A DNA stretch of 64,000 nucleotides, taken from NCBI RefSeq assembly GCF_030272615.1, contig NC_081406.1:458704072-458768071 (forward strand). Reading direction: 5' to 3'. The position numbers were made by a program, and so were the translations under genes. The notes under the pieces were generated by a model that was given only the letters and a program-made list of their open reading frames with translations, ran no database searches and was not told where the DNA came from. Numbering within the stretch: position 1 is the stretch's first letter; the number at the start of each line of letters is the position of its first letter. This DNA comes from Cryptomeria japonica. Lineage: Eukaryota; Streptophyta; Pinopsida; Cupressales; Cupressaceae. Shown here piece after piece: positions 44,186 to 54,482 of this stretch.

Positions 44186-44600
44186 ACTATCATTGTATCC
44201 CAGGCCACATGTCATGCCCTCATTTCTAGTCCTGGATCCTAGAACACTCATATCAATGCCTTCCTATCTCCCTCTCGATCATAGGGAACCAACTCCCCAT
44301 CGATCGGTATCCGTAGTATCTTATACATATCCTCTAAAGTGATTGTCATCTCACCCATCGAAAAATGAAATGTGCATGTCTCTGAGTGCCATCTCTTGGT
44401 TAATGTAGTTAACAAACCCATGTTTGCTTGAAACTTGGGCATATACATAATATATTGCAATCTCATGGCCTCAACTACGACTCTATCCTCCACTGTCAAC
44501 TTTGGTCATAATCCTTGAGTCAAAGGATATCTTTCCCATGACTTGAGCAATAGTAGGTCCTCTTGCAGCCAATCAAATCAACTATGTCAATCCTAGTAAT
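44186..44600 (-). pseudogene. PMD gene, minus-strand copy, 5' part
   Basis: On the minus strand this reads DWLQEDLLLLKSWERYPLTQ, KLTVEDRVVVEAMRLQYI, LTKRWHSETCTFHFSMGEMT and ITLEDMYKILRIPIDGELVP. The MGEMT-ITLED-IPIDGE order is the hallmark of the plant mobile domain. The 83-codon frame 44248-44499 is open; stops follow at 44246 and beyond before the interruption at 44185. Joined across the inserted LTR element, the core continues at 36335. The true start codon upstream is not clear. Nearby hairpin repeats and a TATA box on the same strand suggest a leader of about 700 bp. Confidence 0.85.
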
Positions 44601-44719
44601 ACTCCCTGTTCATCACAAAGTGCTGCTTTTTTATCCTAGTGCTTATATTTATCATACAAAACTCTATCCTAGTAGTAATCCTGGTTCATCATAAAGTGTT
44701 GCTTTTATCTTATCTTTTA

Positions 44720-45075
44720 GGGCACCTTCTTGAGTGCATCCTCTTGAGTATCTTATCCAATTGACAATGTATGTTTTATCATAGAATTGTCAATGTCAGC
44801 CCAATCCAATTGACAACGTATGTTTTATCACATAATTTTCAATTTATTTGGTACACCCTGTTCATCACAAAGTGCCTCGCTCTATCCTATCTTAGGGCCT
44901 CTGCTTGAGTGTATCTTCTCAAGTAGTTTCCTGATTGACAACGTATGTTCTATCACACAATTTTCAATCCTAGCCCTATCTATTATCCCAGTCTTCCCTA
45001 GAGGACCTATTTGAGTGTATCCTCTCAACAACTTATCCAATCGACAATGTATGTTTATCACATAACTGTCGATTT
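44720..45075 (+). repeat. Periodic inverted-repeat units upstream of PMD gene
   Basis: Four copies of a hairpin-forming word: ATTGACAAT 44760-44768 with ATTGTCAAT 44786-44794; similar at 44808-44843 and 44934-44968 (imperfect); ATCGACA 45040 with TGTCGAT 45067. Three copies of a second word precede three of them: 44730-44747 (direct CTTGAG repeats), CTTGAG 44904 with CTCAAG 44918, and 45011-45028. Spacing is 50 to 130 bp. Confidence 0.8.
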
Positions 45076-45322
45076 GACCTTGAAAGTGTAAACATGCTTT
45101 AAACTTACACAAATGTGCCTTCCCTGCACATACATGCCTGAAACACACAGACGTGTCTCTATCTTTCATAAGTGCACCTTCTCAATATAGACACGCTTGC
45201 ATGTGGCACAAACACCTTTGAAATCATAGATGCATTTAAACTAGACACAAACACGTCTATCCTTCCCAGATGCGCTTGGCACCAACACAAACACACCTTA
45301 ACTTTTTTTCCCTCCACTTGGC

Positions 45323-45330
45323 ATTTTATA
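45323..45330 (-). promoter_or_regulatory. Possible TATA box of minus-strand PMD gene
   Basis: TATAAAAT on the minus strand in GGGCTATAAAATGCC. It is about 700 bp upstream of the first clear PMD coding block, with the periodic hairpin repeats in between. Prediction only. Confidence 0.45.
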
Positions 45331-45787
45331 GCCCTACCTAGCATGCATTTATGATAACAATTAATATACCAACATAAAAGGAGGTTTTGTGGTGCTCACC
45401 AACTCTCTTGCATATGTTGGTCTCTGATATCGGTGAACATGGTCGAATCAATGTACCAATGTCATCACTGCTGACTTCTCTCTACTCTATCTGCACTCTG
45501 ATCTCTTAGGTGTGTAAATGACAATGAGGAAGTTTTCCCTCGTGGACTATCTTATAGACTACCCTATCCTTAGTCTCCCGAGTTAGTCTTCTTTATCCCG
45601 TGACTCTGTCACTCTATCCTATCTTGTTAGTCCTTTCTAGCCTTTCTTTCTTATCGAGAGATTGTCTGCGATCTTTTCAAACATTTTCATGCAATCTCTT
45701 GAGGGGGAATATCATTCCTATAATGGGGCAACTTTGTATCAGTTTATCTTATCTTCTTTGAGTCAACACGACAAGCTACATTGTGTC

Positions 45788-45801
45788 AAAGAGGGGCAAG
45801 A
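45788..45801 (+). promoter_or_regulatory. Polypurine tract of a gypsy-type element
   Basis: AAAGAGGGGCAAGA lies immediately before TGTAGATACC at 45802. The wording AAAGAGGGGCAAGA-TGTAG is typical of the gypsy 3' LTR boundary in plants. Confidence 0.7.
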
Positions 45802-46600
45802 TGTAGATACCTAAAATTGTCTTTTTTAATTAAATAAATATTTTTATTTATTTAATTATTTAAGCCTAATTCTTCTGTTAATTAAATAAATCGTTAATTA
45901 ATTAATTAATTAATTAATCCTCTTCTAAGTATTTCCTCATTTAAATAAATACTTTTATTTATTTAAATTGTCCTTTTCCCAAATTAAATAAATACTTATT
46001 TATCTAATTGATCCCATTTCTTCTACTAATTAAATAAATCTTTATTTATTTAATTAATTCATTATCCTTTTCTACCCATGATAGATGTCATTCATCTCTT
46101 AATTCCTACACTACCTACCCCCTTTATCATTTTATTATTTCCTCTACCTACACTCTAATCCTATCCGACCATTTATCTTTACACCGCTTAATCTTATCCC
46201 TCCATTTCTTATAACGTCTTCTATATAAGAGGATGCTTCTTTCATTATGAACCCTAATCATTCGAATTAACTAATGAGCATTCTAATCGATCTTATGCAA
46301 TCAAGCCTTTTTGCTATCAAACTATCAACCACATTTCCGTTCTTTGTTGGGCTCTTAAGAACACCTAAAATCTGAGAGAAAATATATCAACCAAGATCAA
46401 TGGAGATAGGAAGAATGAAGATTCAAACCCTAGTTGACATGTGATGGTATAATCTTTTTGATTTTGTTGATTTGCATTGTCTCAGGTAATCTTCATATGT
46501 TATGGTGAATCTTTGTTATTGTTAGGCTAGGATTTTGTGGTTGAATTCATTTAGTCTTTCAATATTGTTGTTCCATTATCAACTTTTCACCATACACAAA
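45802..46600 (+). repeat. Gypsy-type 3' LTR with palindrome array
   Basis: Starts TGTAGATACCTAAAATTG after the polypurine tract. It contains five palindromes in its first 255 bp and TATATAAGA at 46222-46230, a good TATA box. The end is uncertain; ACCATACACA near 46600 is a guess. I did not find a matching 5' LTR in the window; 48872 starts in a similar way (TGTAGGCGCTAAAAATC). Confidence 0.65.
45827..46055 (+). repeat. Five AT-rich palindromes in LTR
   Basis: Palindromes at 45828-45857, 45878-45919, 45939-45968, 45982-46009 and 46028-46055. Most have the form AATTAAATAAAT-(3 to 5 bases)-ATTTATTTAATT. They alternate with C/T-rich linkers of about 13 to 23 bp. Confidence 0.88.
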
Positions 46601-48871
46601 TAGAATTAAGGTTGACATAAAATATTAAGAAGGTTTGAAGAACATTATCGAATGGTTTTCTAAGATTTGCAAATTTCCTATTCCCTTAATGTTTGAATGA
46701 TAAAATTTGATGTTGTAGACATTTGATTGGAACTATATTTATATTCTTTCTTGTCATTTCCTTTCTTAAAATATATTATTGTTGACATTTTGAAGGGTAC
46801 GAGGAACTAGGTGAGGCCCCACAATTCCAATCATTAGATTCAAAGAGTTAAAGTTCAATTATTTTTACATGAACACACAAATTATACCACATGAATATTT
46901 GAAGCTGATTTCATAGTTATTAGTAGACTCACTATGTCTCTAGGACCATTTAGTTAAATTAGATAGTTGTTTATAAGCCCATATTGATACATAAGTGTTG
47001 TATGAGAGTGGGGGCTAACTTGCCAATATAACGGATATAAATAGGAGCTAAAGATTAGAATTATTCAAGGGCATAGCCCTTAGAGTTCATGGAAACAATT
47101 TAGGTAATATTTTATCTTCATATGCAATATCTAGCATGTATCATTGAAAACTTGGGTGAACTTTGTGACCAACATTCTCATAATATAGTTCAAATATAGC
47201 TACAATAAATCCAATTGGCAATCAGTGTGTAACAACTTTGAATGCAAAAGATGTGCAATGTGGAGGATTATATGCAATAGAGTCAAAGATACATGCATAG
47301 TATCCACCTTCTTCTTAAGTTGATTAAACTACTTGACTAGTTTATTAAAGGATCACTAAAAGTTCAACTAGTAGTGATATAAGAAGCATTGGTAGAATAG
47401 AGGATGTATAAAGAGAGTGAGAGGTAAGAAAGAATGGAATGATAGTGGAAAGAAAAATCACACCATAAATATATAGTTGTCATAAGATGATAATAAATAA
47501 TGATACGAGAAATAGTAGAAATACTTTATGAATATGAATAAAAAAAATCAAACTTTAAATTAAAAATATAACTTAAAAATAAATTATGATAATTTAATAA
47601 CATTACAAATCATGCGCATAATACACAATAATTATTTCAACCTTCCTATATACCATTAAATCTAAACCTTTCTTAACTCCATATAAACTTAGATATCATT
47701 TTATTCCTCAACTACATTTGATAAAATTATTTTATCCTTTATGATTTTAAAGATGTTTATACCCTATTCTGAAGCCCCCATTTGGTACAGGCAAGGAAAA
47801 GCCAGAGTATTTCCAACTATAACTAATCCCCTTCCCTTATGATCCGATTCTGATGGGTGTCAATGCGCTCAATATCGCTGCTTCAAATACCTTGCAACCA
47901 ATGTCTTGTATTATGCGATCATATGCATTCATCGGACTTTTAAGTGGAAAAAGTTTGGATTTGAAATTAACATGAATTGAACAGGAATGGCCGTTGCCCA
48001 TAGTTACCACATATAAATAGTGTGATGTTTAAGACAGGCCTCCAATGCCTTCAATCATTTTTGCTAATTTTAACCAAAAGAAATTGGTAGGGGTAAAATT
48101 CCTCCCTTCACAGGGCATTATATTTTGAAGAAAATGGATTGTGATGGTGGAGGTGAAGGGTGGTGCAACTACTGTTAATATTATTGTCAATCCTTTGAGA
48201 AACTAGGGCCTCAAAATGTCTGATCAAGTCGTTGATATGTTTTGGACACCTTTTACGTTCCACTCTCTTAACCTTATGCTACCAAAAACATACTTCAATT
48301 AATTGAATTAAACCCTATTGACTTGACATGTGGGATATAATTGGACTTGAATTGATGGATTTTGTACACTTCAATGACTATTGTATTGATGTGCTCCATA
48401 ACAAGTTGAAGGTTGATGCTCATTGGTGGTGGCACTTCCATGTCCAAACAATCAACACCTATAAGCTTTTGAGATCAAAATTTTATTGCAAGTTCATTAT
48501 ATGATATTTTTTCTTACAACTTGAGAATTTAAAATTCTGAATTTACAACTCCAATTCTCTAATTTAGATTTAATAAATAGCTAGTTCATTTGCATCAAAG
48601 AGGAATTGGAGCACATGCTCATTCAACCACTTAGCAAAGTGTAACAGTGTGTACTTACAAATGGTAAAGGACTTAGTGTATCTGCATTCCAACTTGTGTC
48701 TATTGTCACACAAAGTAACTAAAAGGAAGGGGACAAAGAAGTGGGATATTGAGGCAATACATATCACCTTGGGTGCTACCTTTTAACACCTTGTTGCATT
48801 TATCATCTAGTGAGCATAAGAGTGATACTATGAGTGCAAGTGCTAGCACCAACGATTGTGGTTATTCTAAT
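46601..48871 (+). other. No recognisable gene; AT-rich
   Basis: 2.3 kb in which I see no ORF above chance, no LTR ends and no clear repeat. It is probably very old retroelement sequence or intergenic DNA. Confidence 0.5.
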
Positions 48872-51800
48872 TGTAGGCGCTAAAAATCGATATCACCTCC
48901 AATTCTCCATTTTTAACCTAATCACGCATATAATCTTCATTATTTGCACCAACCTATCCTATTGCCCCCTTTACATTTCCTATCCAAATAATTTCATTTC
49001 CTTCCCATTTTAGGTTTGCGGTTTCATTTTACCCTCAAATTCAACCCCCTTGCGTTAGATCTTTCCCTTGTCACTTTTGCAATGTCATTTTGCCTAATTT
49101 TGTCCCGATTAGGGTTTTTTGCTCCTCATTCGGCTAGTGCTAACTTTAAGAAACCCCCTCTCAAAAAAATGTATAACATCTTGACGAATATTTAATTTTT
49201 TTTTCTAGAAAATAATATTTTTATTGGCAAATCTTTTCTGTTTTTAAAGAAAATAATTAATTTTACTGGCAATTTTTTTTTATATCAAATTTTATTAGTA
49301 GAAAATATTGGTGAATCTTATAAAATAATAAGAGTATGCATTGATTAATATTGCAAATCTTTTCATTTAAAAAAATATATTTTTATAGAAAAGTAAAGGG
49401 CTGAAGGTGGAAATCATTAATGAGTTTAAGGGGTAGACTCTACTTTATTTAGTTTCTACCATTAATTTAAAATAATCTAATAGCCCTCTTTGCATTTCGT
49501 GAGATAAAATGTACCAACAATTTGTAATACTCATGGGGCAAAAAATTCTTTTTAGACCATTGATTTTCATTGAGGCCAACAATTCAAAAACAATTTCAAT
49601 ACCAACAAGCATTACAACTTGTAAGTACAATTTACCTCATGGAATACAATGAAGGTCATTATATTATATTTTAAATCAATTGTGGCAACTAAAGATTGTT
49701 GATATAATCCTAAAGTAACTAATAATTATGATATATTATTGGCGAATTAATTTAGATTTCTACAACAAATTATAAAATATTGGTGAATCTGATCCAATCA
49801 TGTATTGAATATTTTGGCGAATCTTTGAGTTAAATTTTAGTTTCTTTGGCGATTTAAATAATGCTGAAATAAAAATTTGTAAAAATGTGGTGAATCGGGT
49901 CTCCTTAAAAGTAAAACTTATTAGCCAAATTTTGATTTCCAAATTTTAAAAAATAGCCAATTAGCTAATATTAGCCACTAAAAAAATCATTCCTGATTCG
50001 GTCCTCCCATTTCGCCTTTTCCATTTCATGTCCAGATCCTTCCATTTTCTTCCTATTTCAAGTTTGATATTTCATTTATCCTCAACTTGTCCCCTTTGGG
50101 TCAGATCATTACCCTCTCGATCTAGTGATGTTAATTTTTGACCTATACTGCCTCTCGCTTTCCATTTTCAGTCATGTTGGCTTCATTTCTTCCCTATTAT
50201 TGTTTTGAGGTTCCATTTTGACCTCTTCTTTAACCCCATAGTGTCGCATTCATTCCTTCTTCGTCTGATGAACGACTTTGACCCAATTTACCTATTATTT
50301 CTTGGTTTTATCTAGTATGACCTAATTTTCCAATCTTTGCTCAAATCTTTCCATTTTTTGTCTGAAACTTCCCAATTCTTTCCAAATTCACCTATTTTGA
50401 CCAAAATTGACTTAATTTTACCTAATTAAGGTCTTTGAGCATCAGGTTGACTAATTGCCCTTTTAGGTTTAATTAATTCTTTAATTAATTAAGCCTCTTC
50501 TTACTAATTCTTCTTCTTTAAATCTTTCATCATTTAATCAAACATTTCCCTTTTTAATAATAACTAAATAATATTAAATAATTTAATTAATTTTGATTCA
50601 TCGCCTTTATTAAATAATTTTAATTATTTAATTAAAAAATTTCATTTCTAATGCCTTATAGTTGAATAATTTATTTGAATTATTCAATTAGCTAAGTATG
50701 TCATCAAAATTAAATAAAAATCTTTATTTATTTAATTTTCCAATTATATTCTCATATGAGGATAATATCTTCTTTTTTAATTATTACTTGCAGAATATCC
50801 TCCTAATTTTTTAAAATGGTGACATCATCTTGGATATTTATGAGATTTCTCTTTGATTTTTGAAAATTGTGTTTTTTTGAAATATGTCATTATATCTTCC
50901 TTTTTTTTTTTTTCAAAAATGAGGTATGTGTTGGGACTTCAAAATATTGGTCAAATTTTGAAGACCCAAGTTCAAAATTTTGTTAAATGTATTCATAATT
51001 GCCTTGTAGAACAGGCCTAAGTAGCTCAGTTTGTGAGCTCATATTTTTGCACCAGTGAAATGTCATGTAAGATCCTCTTGAGAGATTGTTATACACCTTG
51101 AAAAGATGCCATTATTCCATTTTCATCTTTCCTGGACTAGATTTGATGTGTTTGTGAAGTCTCCTTTGAAGGTCCTGAGGTTAGGGTTGTTGTTTGCACC
51201 TTTTGCACATTTCTGAGCAACTCACTTTGAACAGTTGTATATTCGTGTCAAATGATCACCATGATAGACTAATATTTTCTTGTGATTGTGTACTATTTAT
51301 TGAAGCCCCATGATCTATTTGACAGGATTTCCAAGTTGATTTCAATTGCAAAAAGTTCAGTTTTGCAAACTGGATTGTGTCAAATGGCAGTCGGGAGCCT
51401 TCTTTGTGAATTTTTATTTCACACATAGTTGACTTGATTTTCAAAGTGGTTGTACCCTATGATTATCTATAAAATTATTTTCCATTTTCCCAGTTTATTG
51501 TCCCCCAACTCCTCATTTGATCAATATTTCAAGCCCATTCCAAATGAACTTTTTCAGGGTTCCATGATTAGCATGCTCGATTTTTTAGAGGCAACTTTGA
51601 AGGTTAATATTTTTCACATGTGACCTAATCAGGTCAAACCCTCATCCACACCTATTCATGGTAACTTGATGTACTAGCGTGCCAAGTGGCAGCTCATGAG
51701 ACGAAAAATTTGATATTCTTTGATTTATCAAGTTTAGCTTTAGATAAATCTGAGTAGGCGACTTTGAAGGTTAATATATTTTTCCTCAGTTGTCATTTTG

Positions 51801-52287
51801 ATGATACATCTGATGCCCTGGATTATTTGTATTACATTCAATTAGTGTGCCAGTGTGCAGACCCTAATCAGGTGTTTTGATCAATTTTTGAAGTTGATTC
51901 CAGGGGCTACTCAGGTGTTTTCAGCAAAATTTCAAAGTTGCAAAATGCCAAGTTTGATGACCACACATTCAATTTCTCACATCTCGGATGCATCCACTTA
52001 GTGTTTTAGAGAATTTCTCCAGGTTCAATTGCCCAAAAATAAAAAAAATTCTTAGTGGGACCCACCTAGGGCCCGACACTTGATGAAGCCGAAAGATGCA
52101 GAATAAAGTTCATTAAGAAAATATATTATTTAAATCATTACAATTTAAATAATGTTGTATATGGTATTGGTTCAAATAAAGACACAAAAAAAAAAAATTA
52201 AATCACTTGCGCAGTTTAATTTGAGTGGCGAAACAAGCAAGATTATTCAAATCATTGAAAATGATATATTTAATCATTATTAAATGA
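48872..52287 (+). repeat. Probable gypsy-type LTR and non-coding remnants
   Basis: Begins TGTAGGCGCTAAAAATCG, like the LTR at 45802. It includes AT-rich palindromic words at 50465-50760 (TTTAATTAATTCTTTAATTAATTAA type) of the same style. Between 49215 and 49900 a degenerate TTGGCGAATCTT word recurs. A GTGGGACCCACCTAGGGCCC block at 52055 resembles 11095. No ORF is supported. Confidence 0.45.
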
Positions 52288-52568
52288 TTTACTAGAATAT
52301 TGTTAAGAATTTTATACGAGAAATGAGATCAATGATGAATATACATGTTTCAATGATTTGATAAAAGTAAAAATATATAATTTTACTAGAATATTGTTAA
52401 AAAATTTATACGAGAAATGAGATCAATGATTAACATACATGTTTCAATGATTTGTTAAAGGTAAAAATATATAATTTTACTAGAATATTGTTAAAAAATT
52501 TATACGAGAAATGAGATCAATGATTAACATACATGTTTCAATGATTTGTTAAAAGTAAAAATATATAG
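52288..52568 (+). repeat. 94-bp tandem repeat, three copies
   Basis: Units at 52288-52381, 52382-52475 and 52476-52568 begin TTTACTAGAATATTGTTAA and end in AAAAATATATAA. Copies two and three are nearly identical; copy one differs at a few positions. Confidence 0.92.
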
Positions 52569-54317
52569 CAAGGTAGTTGAGATGGTCATGTAGGGTAAGT
52601 TTGGGGCAAATACTGAGTGACTCAATATACTGCACAAGGTAAGGTTTGGATGGAGGGGCAAACCTCTCTGTGCTATCCCGCAACCCACAATAGAGTATCT
52701 CAAGCACCATGTGGGCTAAGTGGGTATGCAGAGCAATGGCAGTGATCTTCTTATCTCACGTGGTAGAAGAGGCGGCCCAAGACACCATGCGGGATAAGCT
52801 TGACAGAAACTAAGAAACAAACGCAAGTCAAAGAAATGAAAACGGGATAGAACAAGATTAGGGCAACATAATTTGAAGGTGAAGTTTAGAGTTGTGTAAA
52901 AAAAAAATGCTCCCACAGCCGCCATTGTTGCAGGGAGTCATCCCCTTTAGCAGAGAACTTAGCGGAGATCCTTCCCCCGCGCCATAATCTCATAAAATGG
53001 AAATCATTATCTGCTCAGTGGGTGGAGGATGATTATCAAATATCAATTTGGAGCTATGTGAATGGCCTCCATGCCCAGTGATTCTTTGAATCAACGCCAT
53101 CACAGAGACTAAGTGCAAATCCAGACCTTTCAAAATGCAGGTTGTGAGTTTTTCACCTCCATGCATCGTGTCTTTTATGGATTGTAATTGGAATTTATGA
53201 GAAGATAGGTGCGCAGTTTAAAGACTCAAACAATCTGTATGGTCCTATGCATTATTTTCTGTGTATGGAGATATGCGCAACACTCAAGATTGTACTCAGA
53301 GCAAATAAGAAAGCAACTCATATGTGTTGAGAATTCATAGATGGTAAATAGCTAAAGATTTTGCCTCTTATTAATGAAGCATGTTGCCAGGGTTTGGATC
53401 CATGAGAAATCTTTGCATTTTGCATGCTCTTATTTGTTTTATTTCCCCGGTCCCAGACACCTAGTGGCTCGGCTATGTTGAAAATATGGGAGATAATTGG
53501 GATCCCCAATCTAAATGAGCACATGGCTACTTGAGATTGGTTCACAGGTTATGAATTTACCAATAATGAAATATGGGAGGCGATCATGTCGTTTGGGTAT
53601 GGTTAATATTTGCATGATCATTGTTTGATGTAAGCGCGAAGAGGTTCGAAGGTAAGAGAGAGGCATTTTAGAAAGATGGGCAACGTGATATTACACATTC
53701 CCAGTAGTCTCCAAATCAAATATGAATTATTCACATATGCAGATGAGCGCATTGCTATTGTGAATACCTTTTATTGTTTGCAGGTTATTATCATAGTAGG
53801 ACTTGTTCTTACTGTGAGAAGCTGTCCAAATGCTTTTTTGGACAATTTGCAAAGGAAAAATTGACCACAAAGGTTTGTTAAGGTGAAGTCGTGAGCTCCT
53901 GCCTAGCTTTGAAAGGTGTCTGATCATTATACCTAAGGTTTTCAAACATTGTGCCCCATGATATTTCCAAAAGATGGGAAAGTGCCCGATATAAAACAAA
54001 TGAAGGCTAACATGAAAGGGCATGAGAAAATTTCAAGGGAGGATGTCGTAAATTGGAGTCAATGGCAAATAACGGGTGAATTTCATGTAGAAATAGAATT
54101 AGAATCAATAATGTGTATATATAGAAAATGCATCTATGAGCATGAGACGGAAAACGTAGGCCCTTCAGCAGTCGGTCTCATTGTCTCAATTGGCATTCAC
54201 CTTGAAGAAGGGGAAACACAAAAAAATTGGGGGCTTATTGTTTCATGTAGAATGCTTCCAAGCATCGAATTTTGGCAAAGGGGCACTCATGTCGATGTTG
54301 TCATCATCAAATAAGAC
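52569..54317 (+). other. Non-coding, low-copy-looking region
   Basis: No gene supported. 52600-53000 has CACGTGG- and CACCATG-type words like those in 11480-12080, so it may belong to the same non-coding retroelement family. An ORF of 121 codons (53949-54314) has no recognisable domain. Confidence 0.45.
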
Positions 54318-54482
54318 ACATGTTGCAAGGGGTGACATTGGCAGGAATAGTAAAAGTGCTCTTTTATATTTCCACTATATGCAACAATTTGAATTTTTTG
54401 ACATGTTGCAAGGGGTGACATTGGCAGGAATAGTAAAAGTGCTCTTTTATATTTCCACTATATGCAACAATTTGAATTCTTT
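54318..54482 (+). repeat. 83-bp tandem duplication
   Basis: Units 54318-54400 and 54401-54482 start ACATGTTGCAAGGGGTGACA and are identical until a change near their ends (TTTTTTG versus CTTTTTC). The near identity indicates a recent event. Confidence 0.93.

Noticed and set aside
51007-51045. tRNA-like start GCCTAAGTAGCTCAGTTTGTG with an A-box-like TAGCTCAGTTTG
   Set aside because: No B-box (GGTTCGA type), no anticodon arm and no 3' acceptor partner follow. It may be a very old SINE head but cannot be supported.
52288-52568. Evenly spaced repeats as a possible CRISPR array
   Set aside because: Units are contiguous 94-bp tandem copies with no spacers, in plant retroelement DNA.
53949-54314. 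121-codon ORF
   Set aside because: No domain or repeat support, and its 3' end borders the recent 83-bp duplication. Treated as chance.
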